The notes under the pieces are model-generated. The model did not search any database, was not told the DNA's origin, and worked only from the letters and a program-made list of their open reading frames with translations. A stretch of 53,903 nt of DNA from assembly GCA_016788865.1 (NCBI GenBank), contig JAEUSB010000105.1, positions 1 through 53,903 on the forward strand, given 5' to 3'. Below, piece after piece: positions 1 to 8,763 of this stretch (position 1 is the first letter of the stretch; the number at the start of each line of letters is the position of its first letter). The translations under genes and the position numbers were made by a program. The stretch comes from Leptospirales bacterium. GTDB taxonomy: Bacteria > Spirochaetota > Leptospiria > Leptospirales > Leptonemataceae.

Positions 1-1
1 G

Positions 2-451
2 TCATGGTTCGCCTTCCGGTCGATCCATCCGCGGACGATTGCGTTCTCTGTGCTTACGACCCAGCTCGCGAAACTTCGCGAGCTGCTCTTTTGAGAGAAT
101 TGCCTCAAACTCCAGACGATCTGAAATCTCAAGGATTCGCACTTCGATCAAAACATCATCAATCTTGCGAAGCTGCGCGCGGACCCGGCCAAGATCAACT
201 TTCTCAACTTCAAGAATCTTTCTCAATTCGTCATGCAACCCTGGAAGTTTATCGAGCTGAGCCCGCAGGAGCGGTTGGTTCCTGGCGCGAAGTGCCCGCG
301 CTTTCTCTTGCTGTTCACGGCTCAAGTCCAGGTCACGCGCCAGCATTTCAATGCTCGGCGGTCTGCCCGGTCCGGGACCACGCCTGTCTGGCTGGGCCAG
401 AATAGCGCCGGAACAGAGGCAGAAGATGATAAGAAATCGAACAATGGGCAT
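2..451 (-). CDS. Secreted Spy/CpxP-like (LTXXQ-type) periplasmic protein
   Basis: A 149-residue protein with a clear N-terminal signal peptide (hydrophobic core FLIIFCLCSGAILAQ, residues 5-20). A Pro/Gly/Arg-rich linker and an all-helical, highly charged body follow, with 'LDLSREQQEKARAL' and 'LSKEQLAKFREL' about 70 residues apart. Paired L-x-x-E-Q-type helices of this kind are typical of the Spy/CpxP and heavy-metal-resistance family of periplasmic chaperone-like proteins, so a periplasmic stress role is likely but not proven. The ATG is preceded by AGAGG seven bases upstream. The stop lies at the very edge of the window. The gene follows the SPFH gene on the same strand after about 100 bases. 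The family call is by helix pattern and size only. Confidence 0.6.
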   Translation of the reverse strand: MPIVRFLIIFCLCSGAILAQPDRRGPGPGRPPSIEMLARDLDLSREQQEKARALRARNQPLLRAQLDKLPGLHDELRKILEVEKVDLGRVRAQLRKIDDVLIEVRILEISDRLEFEAILSKEQLAKFRELGRKHRERNRPRMDRPEGEP

Positions 452-515
452 GGCTGAACCTCTATGGGTTCAAACCCGGCCGGCGGAAATGGTTCCCGTT
501 TTTTTTTGCAGACTT

Positions 516-538
516 CCGGGATTTTTTCAGGATCCCGG
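516..538. repeat. Short inverted repeat between the SPFH and Spy-like genes
   Basis: CCGGGAT at 516-522 and ATCCCGG at 532-538 form a perfect 7-bp stem with a 9-nt loop, just beyond the stop of the SPFH gene. A run of nine T lies at 499-507, on the wrong side for an intrinsic terminator of the minus-strand genes. It is probably a transcript-end or mRNA-stability hairpin; its function is unproven. Confidence 0.4.
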
Positions 539-549
539 GAACGGGTAGC

Positions 550-1341
550 TTACTGATTCTGCAACGGAATCTGAATGAGCGGAACGCCTGAACCCTGGAC
601 CTGCGGCAGGTGCCCGTTCCACTTCTTAATCCACTCCATATCACGAAGCAACGGCGAAAGCGATTGGGTCTTCAGCCGGTAGGCCTCGCCCTCGGCTCGC
701 GCTGTTGTAACCTGTTGCTCCGCTTCTGTGCGAATCCGATCGAGGTCGCGCTGTGCCTTCAGTGCCAGCTGCTCCGCCTCTTGCTTTGCCTCAATGGCTG
801 CCTTGAATTTTTCCGAGAAATCAAAATCCTTGGTGTTTACCTGATCCACGGTGATGTGGTACGGCTTGAGCCTTTCCCGGAGCGCGGTTTCAATTTCTTC
901 TGTAACCACATGCCGATTTGTGATCAGTTCAACGGCAGTGTATTTTGCTGTGACGGCTTTCACGCTTTCCTGAACCCCAGGATCAATGATCCGCTCCATG
1001 TAGTCCTCGCCGATCTGCTGATAGATCTTATCAACTTCATCCGGATTCACATGAAAGTTGAGTGCAATGGTGGATTGTATCTCCTGCAAATCTTTGGAAG
1101 CAGCACTTGCAGTCACTTCATGCTTCTGAATCTGCACATTGACTTTGATAACCGTCTGAACCACCGGCGTCCGGAAATTCAAACCTTCTGGCATGATTCG
1201 ATTGCTTACGGCTCCAAAGTTCATGACCACACCGCGATGCCCCGCTGGAATGAGCACGCATGGATTCACAAACACCAGCAGGAGGAAGATCCCGCCACCA
1301 ACCAGAATTAGTTTTTTGTTGTTAAGGAATAGTTCCTTCAT
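550..1341 (-). CDS. Prohibitin-family SPFH/band 7 membrane protein
   Basis: A 263-residue protein with one N-terminal membrane segment (about residues 9-30). It is followed by an SPFH/band 7 domain with the prohibitin-like 'VLIPAGHRGVVMNFGAV' opening and 'GLNFRTPVVQTV'. A helical, coiled-coil region rich in Glu, Ala and Gln (about 185-225; 'KAAIEAKQEAEQLALKAQRD') precedes a short C-terminal tail. Family members form large ring or cage assemblies at membranes and modulate membrane proteases such as FtsH, or protein quality control. Length and domain order match bacterial prohibitin homologues. A GGGGG run 6 nt before the ATG can serve as ribosome binding site. No protease partner lies in the window. 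Confidence 0.85.
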   Translation of the reverse strand: MKELFLNNKKLILVGGGIFLLLVFVNPCVLIPAGHRGVVMNFGAVSNRIMPEGLNFRTPVVQTVIKVNVQIQKHEVTASAASKDLQEIQSTIALNFHVNPDEVDKIYQQIGEDYMERIIDPGVQESVKAVTAKYTAVELITNRHVVTEEIETALRERLKPYHITVDQVNTKDFDFSEKFKAAIEAKQEAEQLALKAQRDLDRIRTEAEQQVTTARAEGEAYRLKTQSLSPLLRDMEWIKKWNGHLPQVQGSGVPLIQIPLQNQ

Positions 1342-1404
1342 AAAGGCCCCCGTATATTGAAGGGGTTTACTGCCGGATTAGCCGGGTTTTGCCAATCAAA
1401 ATTT

Positions 1405-2280
1405 CTACGGTTTTCTTTTGTAAATAACGCGCTGCGTGGAACTAAACTCGTTCCCTTCGTATTTCCATTTCAATACCCAGGTGACCGTCAGTGCGTCCGC
1501 CGTGATGAGATTGATTGTTCCGGTGATGCGGCGGTCATTTTCATTTGGCGCCGCCGTGACATGAATCAAGTTCTCGCGCAAAATGAACTTCTCCCACGCA
1601 CCACTGGCTGCCCGACGCATTGCATCACCTTTCACTTCAAGCGATTCATTGGGATCGATCGATGGGTCCAGCATTCCGTAAAATGTCCCGCTTGACTCCC
1701 ATATCCTGTCTACACCCTTCCAGGTGCCGACGAGGTCTCCAGATTGGATTTGGGTCCTGGCGCGAAAAGAACGCTGGTCATAAATCTGCCAATCAATCTT
1801 GCGGTTTAGTTTGCGCGACATGTCGTGATTGTTAAACACAATCCGACCAGAATATGTTTCGCCCTCCGGGCCGTATTTAATGGAGACATCGGCAACGAGC
1901 TTTCGAAATTTCTCGTATTTATGAACGCGAATTGTTCCGCTCAACGATGTCATTACATCGTAGCCGTGCGGACTGGCCCATTTTGCAACTCTGGCCTGAA
2001 ATATGCTTTGATTCAACACATACGTGCCCTCAGTGATTGCTGCGGGATTAATAACTTTCAAATGGAACATGGTTCCACCATCGCCATCATGAACGCCGGC
2101 CGGTTTTGAATAATAATGCAGAGTGGCGCGAGCAACAACTGCATTTCCATCCAACTCTATGATGCGCGTCTTTCCGCTGAAATCGTAATCCTTGAAATAC
2201 GAAAGCGTGCCATCGAGGTCCTCCGCAGAAAGCGAACTCGACAGTAGAAAAACGGCCAAGTAGATTAGTCGGCGGAGCAT
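1405..2280 (-). CDS. Secreted protein of unknown function
   Basis: A 291-residue protein that starts with a typical signal peptide (MLRRLIYLAVFLLSSSLSA, likely cut before Glu20). The rest is alternating beta-strand-like sequence without cysteines or membrane segments, including 'GDLVGTWKGVDRIWESSGTFYGML' in the second half and a basic C-terminus 'RVIYKRKP'. I do not recognise a domain. It is probably periplasmic or outer-membrane associated. It lies on the same strand as the SPFH gene, separated by 63 bases, and may be co-transcribed. The ATG has only a weak upstream purine stretch. Confidence 0.7.
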   Translation of the reverse strand: MLRRLIYLAVFLLSSSLSAEDLDGTLSYFKDYDFSGKTRIIELDGNAVVARATLHYYSKPAGVHDGDGGTMFHLKVINPAAITEGTYVLNQSIFQARVAKWASPHGYDVMTSLSGTIRVHKYEKFRKLVADVSIKYGPEGETYSGRIVFNNHDMSRKLNRKIDWQIYDQRSFRARTQIQSGDLVGTWKGVDRIWESSGTFYGMLDPSIDPNESLEVKGDAMRRAASGAWEKFILRENLIHVTAAPNENDRRITGTINLITADALTVTWVLKWKYEGNEFSSTQRVIYKRKP

Positions 2281-2428
2281 GATTTCAAATCAAGCTCTGT
2301 CCCCGGTTGCGTCAATCTCGATGAGTCAAAAGGAGGACGAAATTCAATCGGTTTGAAAATCGCTGCATCAGATCAATTCCTTTAGTCGCGGAGCTAGGAT
2401 CTGAAAGAATCTCAGAGAATGTTTCGTC

Positions 2429-3613
2429 ATGGCTGCCCGGGGCAGACCGCATCCGCGCCCGAATTCGCTTGACCAACCCGATAACAGGGCGATCCATTTG
2501 GAGATGAATACGGGCCATCCCCCCGCACAAAATTGCACGTCGTGGAGACTGTTTTTTGAGGGGGATGACTATTACGCCTCTCTCCGCCAGGACATTGCCA
2601 GGGCCAGATCATCTGTTTGCATCGAATCGTATATCTTCCAGGACGATGAGATCGGACTTGAGATCATAGATGCCCTGGTCGAACGAGCAAGCCAGGGCTT
2701 ACTCATTCGCGTCCTGGTAGATGGTGTAGGCTCTTATGGTCTTTCGGAACGGACGATTGCTCGTATGCGAAGCGCGGGCATCGAGTTCGCCGTGTTTCGT
2801 CCAATTCGGTTCCATAGAATCTTTTCCCCACGAAGCAGGCGCAGAAATCATAGAAAGCTCGTGGTTATTGATCGAGAGATTTTCTATGTAGGTGGAATGA
2901 ACATTGCCCGCGAAAACAGCAGGCGAGCGGTTGGGCGCGAATGTTGGCGAGATTCGATGCTGCGGCTGGAGGGAGCCATCGCTAAATCTGCACTCGAATC
3001 GTTCATGCGCGTCTGGAACTATGTAAACCAGCGACGCTTCCGGTTTCCCAGGCGATTCGCTGAAGTTCCTGGACAACTTGAGTTAATCGAAAACATTCCG
3101 CGCTTTCGCCGAAAATTTCGGAAGATATATCGCAATTATATTCGAGGAGCGACCAGTCGTGTTTGGATTGAGTCAGCGTACTTTATTCCAACACGATCAT
3201 TCAGAAAGGCACTGATTCGGAGCGCAAAACGCGGCGCGGATGTGCGAATCCTTGTGAGCAAGGAAAGTGACGTATTTGCCGCCAGGCTTGCAAGTCGAGC
3301 AACATACGGTGCATTCCTATCGAATGGGATTCGGATTTTTGAGTATCGCCCCCGTTTTGTTCACTCCAAGTCCATGATCGTAGATGAAGAGATTTCGATT
3401 GTTGGATCCGCGAATCTTGATCATCGAAGTTTCTTGCATGACCTGGAAATCAGCGTGGTCGCGCACAGGCGAGACCTCAACCATGCGCTGACAGCTCAAT
3501 TCAAAGCCGATCTTCTCGATGCCGACGAAGTTACACGCAAGGATTGGGAAAATCGAAAATTCACGGATCGGCTATTCGAACGTTTCTTCTATCTGTTCCG
3601 GTACTTCCTCTGA
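2429..3613 (+). CDS. Phospholipase D-like / cardiolipin synthase family protein
   Basis: This protein carries two HKD phosphodiesterase motifs. The first is 'HRKLVVIDREIFYVGGMN' (His141, Lys143, Asp148) and the second 'HSKSMIVDEEISIVGSANLD' (His312, Lys314, Asp319). The spacing and the flanking 'IESYIFQDDEIG' and 'IESAYFIPT' are those of bacterial cardiolipin synthases (ClsB-like, soluble, no N-terminal membrane helices). Such enzymes transfer phosphatidyl groups between lipids. A general PLD-type hydrolase cannot be excluded. Very many Arg residues suggest peripheral membrane binding. The start is uncertain: an in-frame ATG at 2504 would remove 25 poorly conserved-looking residues, and neither has a well-spaced ribosome binding site. 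Confidence 0.85.
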   Translation: MAARGRPHPRPNSLDQPDNRAIHLEMNTGHPPAQNCTSWRLFFEGDDYYASLRQDIARARSSVCIESYIFQDDEIGLEIIDALVERASQGLLIRVLVDGVGSYGLSERTIARMRSAGIEFAVFRPIRFHRIFSPRSRRRNHRKLVVIDREIFYVGGMNIARENSRRAVGRECWRDSMLRLEGAIAKSALESFMRVWNYVNQRRFRFPRRFAEVPGQLELIENIPRFRRKFRKIYRNYIRGATSRVWIESAYFIPTRSFRKALIRSAKRGADVRILVSKESDVFAARLASRATYGAFLSNGIRIFEYRPRFVHSKSMIVDEEISIVGSANLDHRSFLHDLEISVVAHRRDLNHALTAQFKADLLDADEVTRKDWENRKFTDRLFERFFYLFRYFL

Positions 3614-3655
3614 TTTATTCTTCCCAGAATCCCAGTGGTATTGCGACATGCTGTT

Positions 3656-4627
3656 ATGCGAAAATTGTTTTTGCTATTCTGCCTCTTGACCGCCTCGGCT
3701 ACCCAGGCCAAAGAATGCCTGGAAATCGCGCTGAGAGAAAACAACGATCGACTCGTGCTGGAGGCTGCCAATGGCAGCGCAAAGCCCGGCAGATCCGCCA
3801 GGGCCATTGCAAAAGATTTTCGCGCTATTTACCAGGCGGTAGAAGGTCAGAAGAAACTGAATGCTGGCACTGATGCGTTGATTGACAAACTCAGCCAGGA
3901 ATTACTTGCCCCTCTAACTTCGCAGATACAGAGAGCTTCCTGCGTTGTCTTTCAGATCAATCAATCACAAAAGTACTACATGCTCGACTTACTCTCCATC
4001 AACAACCAGCCATTGTTCCTTGAGAAGCCCGTTGGGTTTGCGTTCAAGAAGAATGCAGATTTTGCAATTAGATTGAGCCAGTCAGCCAGAGGTCTCATCC
4101 TTCGCGATCCGGATGCAGATCCACAAAACGGAACCGGAAAAGCCGGTGAGATCTTTCCAGGTTCAAAGTTCAAACTGATGAAGCAGACCAACACCGGGAT
4201 CTTCTCCGGCAGCGTTGACTTTCTACTGGTGAGCGGACATGGAAGCGTCAGCATGCCCTGGGACGATGAAGACGAGGAGGATGACTCAATTGGCTTCAAC
4301 GATGAAGAACTTACCCCGGAAATCTTTGGGCGTGCAAAGCATAAGCTCGCTTATCTCGATTCATGCCAACTCGGCGTGAGTCAGTCATTCATTAATGCAT
4401 CGCGTAAAGCTGGAAGCAATTATTATATGGCCCCTGTTATTAGCAATGAAGCCGGCAACTCTTCCACTCTGACCATCAGTTATTTCTTTGCGGCACTCCG
4501 CGAGGGCCAACTACCAATTATTGCCCTCCACAATACGCGAAAGCGTATTTACAATGAGTTCAAAGGCAGGGCCTCACGCGAACGACTGCTTTATTATGCG
4601 TATCCATTTCGACTCTACGCACTTTGA
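3656..4627 (+). CDS. Secreted caspase-fold (clan CD-like) putative cysteine peptidase
   Basis: A 323-residue protein. The signal peptide (MRKLFLLFCLLTASATQA, cut near Lys19) fixes the ATG at 3656 over an upstream in-frame GTG. The C-terminal half shows the hallmarks of clan CD cysteine peptidases (caspase, CHAT and gingipain folds). A hydrophobic strand runs into 'LLVSGHGS' (His195-Gly), and 42 residues later another ends in 'LAYLDSCQLG' (Cys237). Further on, 'GNSSTLTISYFFAALREGQ' resembles the post-catalytic helix region of such folds. An acidic insert (DDEDEEDD, 203-210) sits between His and Cys. The family is known for proteolysis after basic or acidic residues; the specificity here is unknown. 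It overlaps no neighbour and follows the PLD gene by 42 bases. Confidence 0.65.
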   Translation: MRKLFLLFCLLTASATQAKECLEIALRENNDRLVLEAANGSAKPGRSARAIAKDFRAIYQAVEGQKKLNAGTDALIDKLSQELLAPLTSQIQRASCVVFQINQSQKYYMLDLLSINNQPLFLEKPVGFAFKKNADFAIRLSQSARGLILRDPDADPQNGTGKAGEIFPGSKFKLMKQTNTGIFSGSVDFLLVSGHGSVSMPWDDEDEEDDSIGFNDEELTPEIFGRAKHKLAYLDSCQLGVSQSFINASRKAGSNYYMAPVISNEAGNSSTLTISYFFAALREGQLPIIALHNTRKRIYNEFKGRASRERLLYYAYPFRLYAL

Positions 4628-4801
4628 CACACCGTTAGCCGCCCACGTAATTGACCGCTGATTCCCGCCCGGAACTCGGAGGAACCACACTCTCACTCAG
4701 AATAGGACCACCCCGCCCTGTTAAGTCCATCCTGCCAGGGCCGATTTTTTAACCTGGTCCGGTGCAACTTACTGTCGACCCCGTATACCGGAATCCTTTC
4801 A

Positions 4802-5248
4802 TTGGATCCTGTGAACCAGAACGTGCTCCAACCCCCACCGCATATAGAGCGTGGCGAGCGTGTAGTGCTTTTCGACGGGGTCTGCAACCTCTGTACTGCC
4901 TGGACCAGGTTCCTCCTGAAATACGACAAAACCGCTCGGGTGCGAATGTGCAGCATTCAAAGCCCTGCCGGGCAAGACATTCTCAAATGGGCCGGAGTTC
5001 CCGTGGAAAACGTAAACACCATGATCTACGTCCGCGATGATCGGCCCCTGCTGCGCAGCGATGCATTTCTAAATGTAATGCGTGATATTGGATTTCCCTG
5101 GTCGATACTTGCCGTAGCCAGAATTGTTCCGCGATTTATCCGGGACTTCTTCTACAAAAGAATTGCGCACAACAGGTATTTTTTGTTCGGAAAGACCGAG
5201 CAATGTTTCTTACCGACTCGTGAACAAAAGCTGAGATTTCTCGACTAA
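4802..5248 (+). CDS. DCC family thiol-disulfide oxidoreductase-like protein (DUF393)
   Basis: A small thioredoxin-fold-like protein defined by the N-terminal 'VVLFDGVCNLC' motif (D-G-x-C-x-x-C), which gives the DCC family its name. The C-terminal 'RYFLFGKTEQCFLPT' signature is also present. The CxxC pair suggests redox activity, but no substrate is established for the family. The 148-residue length is normal. The TTG start at 4802 is doubtful; GTG codons at 4811 and further on are alternatives, and the conserved domain only begins around residue 20. The lipoprotein gene starts six bases after its stop, so the two are probably co-transcribed. Confidence 0.8.
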   Translation: MDPVNQNVLQPPPHIERGERVVLFDGVCNLCTAWTRFLLKYDKTARVRMCSIQSPAGQDILKWAGVPVENVNTMIYVRDDRPLLRSDAFLNVMRDIGFPWSILAVARIVPRFIRDFFYKRIAHNRYFLFGKTEQCFLPTREQKLRFLD

Positions 5249-5253
5249 CGAAG

Positions 5254-5841
5254 ATGCGACGTCTTGAAGTCTGCGTCTTACCCATGCTATTCTGGTCAAT
5301 CGCTTGTGTCTCCCTTCCCGAGGAGAATAAGTCTGGTTCCGACTCGCACCCGGTCGTGAACTACGGCAGGAATCGGATCATGGACGCACGCGATACCGGA
5401 GCCGTCACAGGTTTACTTGGAATCATGGGCGGGATAAAGCTCCAATTGGGTCCCATTGGTATCGGTGCGTTCTTTCTGCCCGCCGGTGGGGGTCACGGAA
5501 CCGCCGCCAGTGAGTACGGATGGCGTCATGGAGAATTGGGCGATGTCTACACAACGGACTATTTCCTGGGTTTTGGCTTTGACGAATCGGGAACAATAGA
5601 AGGCAGATCTTATCCGCGCGGGAAATACTACAATCGAACATATGCCGAGGCAGCCGAGGCCCGCGGTCCGGCAGCCCTGGAACATCCTCGGAATTACACG
5701 CGGTTGGGGTTTGCGATTGGCCTGGGCGCCGGGTTCCTGGTGGAAATCAATCCAGGAGAATGGCTCGACCTGGCTCTTGGAGTGTTCGGACTTGATGTCT
5801 ACGGTGATGACATCTACCAGACGGCAAAGTCGGTAAAATAG
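5254..5841 (+). CDS. Putative lipoprotein of unknown function
   Basis: A 195-residue protein with a basic start, a hydrophobic stretch and a lipobox-like 'WSIAC' (Cys18), so it is predicted to be lipid-anchored. The mature part contains three glycine-rich, moderately hydrophobic segments ('GAVTGLLGIMGGIKLQLGPIGIGAFFL', 'YFLGFGFD', 'RLGFAIGLGAGFLVEINPG'). These look like beta-strands of a small membrane-associated domain rather than transmembrane helices. I do not recognise a named family, although small Gly-rich lipoproteins of this style occur in Leptospira. The ATG follows the stop of the DCC gene by 5 bases, with CGAAG just upstream. Confidence 0.6.
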   Translation: MRRLEVCVLPMLFWSIACVSLPEENKSGSDSHPVVNYGRNRIMDARDTGAVTGLLGIMGGIKLQLGPIGIGAFFLPAGGGHGTAASEYGWRHGELGDVYTTDYFLGFGFDESGTIEGRSYPRGKYYNRTYAEAAEARGPAALEHPRNYTRLGFAIGLGAGFLVEINPGEWLDLALGVFGLDVYGDDIYQTAKSVK

Positions 5842-5878
5842 TTCCCGGGGCTAATCGTGGTTTACTTCCTGAAAACAT

Positions 5879-5898
5879 CTGCCCGCCCTTGCGGGCAG
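5879..5898. terminator. Hairpin between convergent genes, likely bidirectional terminator
   Basis: CTGCCCGC (5879-5886) and GCGGGCAG (5891-5898) pair perfectly over 8 bp around a CCTT loop, midway between the convergent lipoprotein genes ending at 5841 and 5915. On the minus strand the stem is followed shortly by TTTT, so termination of the long lipoprotein transcript is plausible. Confidence 0.55.
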
Positions 5899-5914
5899 GC
5901 AGCGAATCGCATTC

Positions 5915-8659
5915 CTACTGTTGTACGCAGATGATCTTCTTTGTGAGATTGCAATCCACGTTCGTGTTCACGTTGATCGCGTTGCCGCCCGTACTGTTCC
6001 ACGTCGTCGCATAGTATGTGTTGAACGGCGAGGTTGGACCGGTCTTGTAAGTCCAACCGGCGCAGTTATCCCGATACGCGGGATCAGCTCCAGGATTCCC
6101 TGGGGTCGATGTCTGTGTGGCCAGCGAGAGGTCATTGTTGAATCCAGTCCAGAACTGATCGCCCGTATTGGTCGAGAAATCCGCACTCATGGCCAATGGA
6201 TTAAAGAGCGCCGAACCGTTTGCAATGAACAGACGCGTCGAACCTGAGTCCGCGCAACTGCTCGAATCGCAACGATAGTAAATATTCCCGGCGGTCAGAA
6301 CCCAGCTCGTGGAAGTTGATCGCGCAGAAATGCCATCCGGCACACTGCCCGCGCTTCCGATCATTGCCTTGTAAGTGCCGGACGGAGCATAGGCTGGTTT
6401 GTCAGTGGTGCAATAATTGTCAGCACCTCCGACACCGGCCGCCGTCATTTCACCCACCACAGCAGTTGGCTTGATGAAGATTGCCTTACCAGGCGCCTCG
6501 TCGTCTTCGTTAGAGACGCTTTGACTGGACGGATTGTTCCCGCTGTAAACCGGATCTGTAGTTGTAACTGTGAATGTTACACTGAAAGTCTTGGTTCCAT
6601 CTGCAAGTGAATCATCTGCACCGTGAACCGTGAATGTCTTACGATTTGCATCCGTGCCGCACAGGGCATTGGTCGGTGTGCCCGCGGTTATCGTTTCGCC
6701 TGGCGTAAACGTAACGTTCGCAGGAGAAACAGATCCGCATTCTGAGCCGGAGCATGCCGCATCAATCTGAACAGAATTCGCATTGGTTGCGCCCAGGCAG
6801 ATGTCAATCGTCGCGGTCTTTGTATCATCTTCCTTGGTAGTCCCGGTCACCAGGATATAGTACCGTTGCTCGTTGTCGGTTGTGGTCGCAAACACGTCCA
6901 ATGGGTCATAAGTTAGCCCGCCCGTGGAGGTGCCCGTTGTCACCGTCCAGTTTACGCTGCCGTCAAGCGCTGTATCATCCACGTGACTCAGTGCGATCCG
7001 ATTCGCTGTCGCTCCAAGGCTTGCATAGTTGGAAGAGTCGATCGTCACGCTCGCCGGCACCGTTCCTTCCGTAGTATCGCTACTGGTCAGCCCAACGCTC
7101 ACTGCGGAGCCTGGAGCGGACTTTGTGATAAGCCACATGTATGTAGTCGCACTGGGTTCTGCACCACTCAAGCGATTACCCGAAGTCCCCAGCGGAGAGC
7201 CCGAGAAGTTACACGGTTGGATCAGGTGTGTTCCATCGTTATCGCAGGAACGCATCACAAAAGTTGGACGCGGGATGGCGCTTCCATTTGCGTAGGTGTT
7301 ATCGGTTGAAGTGGTCGTGAAAGAAATCGTATAATCGACATTGGCTCCGTCGGTTCCGTTAGACTTCCCTACAACGCTGACTGTTTGATTAACGTTCCAG
7401 TTGTTTGGCGTAAAAGTAATCGATGGCGTCTGCACCGTACTGATTGCGCTATTGCTCGTACTGAAGTTGAGCGTTACATCTGCGGAAGGCCTGGAACGCA
7501 ACTTGATGCTGAAATTGGAATAAGTGGTTCCCAGATTGTTCATTTCATCGGTTGCAAACCCATTAACCGTTGCGCCCGTACTCGCAGTGGTATTTCCACC
7601 CGTGGCATCGAACAATGTATAGGTATACCCAGGAACGCTCTTATCGTTGTTGATCACTACAACATCCCGAGGATCCAGGTTGTTGTAGTTCGCGTCTGAG
7701 CTGCTTGCTGGCATCAGACCAATGACGTATGTCTTGGTCCCGTCCACCTCGAGGTCGTCTTGCGAAGTAATGGTAACCGTCTGGGCGATATTCCAGTTAG
7801 CAGTTGTGAAAGTAAGCGAACTTTTATCGGAAGTACCTTCACGGTTCCCGGCGTTGGTTGCATCATATGTGGCGCTGACAGGAATTGTAACGTTTGCAGT
7901 TGGTGCCTGGCGCAGGACTACGGTAAACGAAGCAGTCGTAAAGCCAGTCCCGCCTGGCTCTTCCATGATCCGGGAAATACTGGAAACGCGCGCACCGGGG
8001 CCGTCATCATCTTCAACCGTTGCAGAGACATCGCAGACATCCTGGCCTTTGTAAACGCCGGATGAATCAGAAGTGATTTCACCGAGATTGATTTTGTACG
8101 GATTCTCTTTTGGATCGAGCCCGGTATTAACGCGGGTCATAGTGAAGCACTGAGCAGCGGCCGCCCCATGCCCTACAGTTCCATTCCCAACAAACGTCAG
8201 AGTCGTTGGCATTGTTTGACCGGAGCCCGGCCAGGGAGGAGAGACGTTAAGACCGCTGAGCATAGGATTGGCAGCCACAGGTTTTGACGTCGCAACGTTG
8301 ATACGGCCGGTATAAGTCCCATTGTTGGAAACAGGAATTTCAACTGTGCCGTTAAACGGCTTTGTTAAGTAGACGCAGACCTCTACGGACCTGTAACCAA
8401 ATCCGGAAGTTGGGCTGTCTGAATAAACCTGAGTACCCGTGTTGTAGGTGCGATCCTGATCGCCATCTTCCACGAGGCTAACAGACGTGGTGGTCACGGA
8501 AACATCTGAAGAACAGGACACAGCGGCGGCTGATGATTCCACTCCATCGCGTATGCTTATCCCAAACAGGATGTGATCCGCGGCGTCGGTGATACCGGAG
8601 CAATTGTTACCTGCGACAAACAGTAGAACAAGTATGGATGAGAACGCAAGCTTCCGCAT
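5915..8659 (-). CDS. Large repetitive surface lipoprotein with C-terminal DUF1554-like domain
   Basis: A roughly 914-residue protein counted from the Met of 'MRKLAFSSILVLLFVAGNNC'. That segment is a spirochaete-style lipoprotein signal with Cys near residue 20. The body is Thr/Ser/Asn-rich and built of several 110-120-residue beta-sandwich-like repeats. Each contains a 'LTFTTANWNIAQTVTI..DD' type strand pair (variants 'ITFTPNNWNVNQTVSV' and 'VTIDSSNY') and ends in acidic turns, much like Calx-beta domains. The last 190 residues ('KAIFIKPTAVVGEM' to the C-terminus, six Cys, 'GDQFWTGFNNDL') match the DUF1554 pattern known from Leptospira surface proteins. A cell-surface structural or adhesive role is likely. 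An upstream in-frame Met would add 13 residues before the signal and was not chosen. Confidence 0.8.
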   Translation of the reverse strand: MRKLAFSSILVLLFVAGNNCSGITDAADHILFGISIRDGVESSAAAVSCSSDVSVTTTSVSLVEDGDQDRTYNTGTQVYSDSPTSGFGYRSVEVCVYLTKPFNGTVEIPVSNNGTYTGRINVATSKPVAANPMLSGLNVSPPWPGSGQTMPTTLTFVGNGTVGHGAAAAQCFTMTRVNTGLDPKENPYKINLGEITSDSSGVYKGQDVCDVSATVEDDDGPGARVSSISRIMEEPGGTGFTTASFTVVLRQAPTANVTIPVSATYDATNAGNREGTSDKSSLTFTTANWNIAQTVTITSQDDLEVDGTKTYVIGLMPASSSDANYNNLDPRDVVVINNDKSVPGYTYTLFDATGGNTTASTGATVNGFATDEMNNLGTTYSNFSIKLRSRPSADVTLNFSTSNSAISTVQTPSITFTPNNWNVNQTVSVVGKSNGTDGANVDYTISFTTTSTDNTYANGSAIPRPTFVMRSCDNDGTHLIQPCNFSGSPLGTSGNRLSGAEPSATTYMWLITKSAPGSAVSVGLTSSDTTEGTVPASVTIDSSNYASLGATANRIALSHVDDTALDGSVNWTVTTGTSTGGLTYDPLDVFATTTDNEQRYYILVTGTTKEDDTKTATIDICLGATNANSVQIDAACSGSECGSVSPANVTFTPGETITAGTPTNALCGTDANRKTFTVHGADDSLADGTKTFSVTFTVTTTDPVYSGNNPSSQSVSNEDDEAPGKAIFIKPTAVVGEMTAAGVGGADNYCTTDKPAYAPSGTYKAMIGSAGSVPDGISARSTSTSWVLTAGNIYYRCDSSSCADSGSTRLFIANGSALFNPLAMSADFSTNTGDQFWTGFNNDLSLATQTSTPGNPGADPAYRDNCAGWTYKTGPTSPFNTYYATTWNSTGGNAINVNTNVDCNLTKKIICVQQ

Positions 8660-8705
8660 AATGGTTATAATCTTACTGGAATTATAGCTTTCGTGCAATA
8701 CGAGA

Positions 8706-8763
8706 TACTACGCGACTTTGTGTTTTTTTTCCAGGCCAAACGGCCTAGGGTACTTTCGCGTAG
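8706..8763. promoter_or_regulatory. Nested inverted repeats in a divergent promoter region
   Basis: ACTACGCGA (8706-8714) and TCGCGTAGT (8755-8763) form a perfect 9-bp outer pair. Inside lies a second hairpin, AGGCC/GGCCT with an AAAC loop (8732-8745), next to a run of eight T (8722-8729). It lies between the divergent DUF1554 lipoprotein and adenylate cyclase genes, so an operator or a structured leader is plausible. No consensus promoter is obvious. Confidence 0.4.

Noticed and set aside
4628..4801. Possible tRNA or small RNA in the 174-base gap
   Set aside because: No cloverleaf-like arms, TTCGA-type loop or clear stem-loop with T tract could be seen.
7722..8054. Plus-strand frames of about 100 codons opposite the DUF1554 lipoprotein
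   Set aside because: Shadows of a low-complexity Thr/Ser-rich gene; no ribosome binding sites or recognisable domains.
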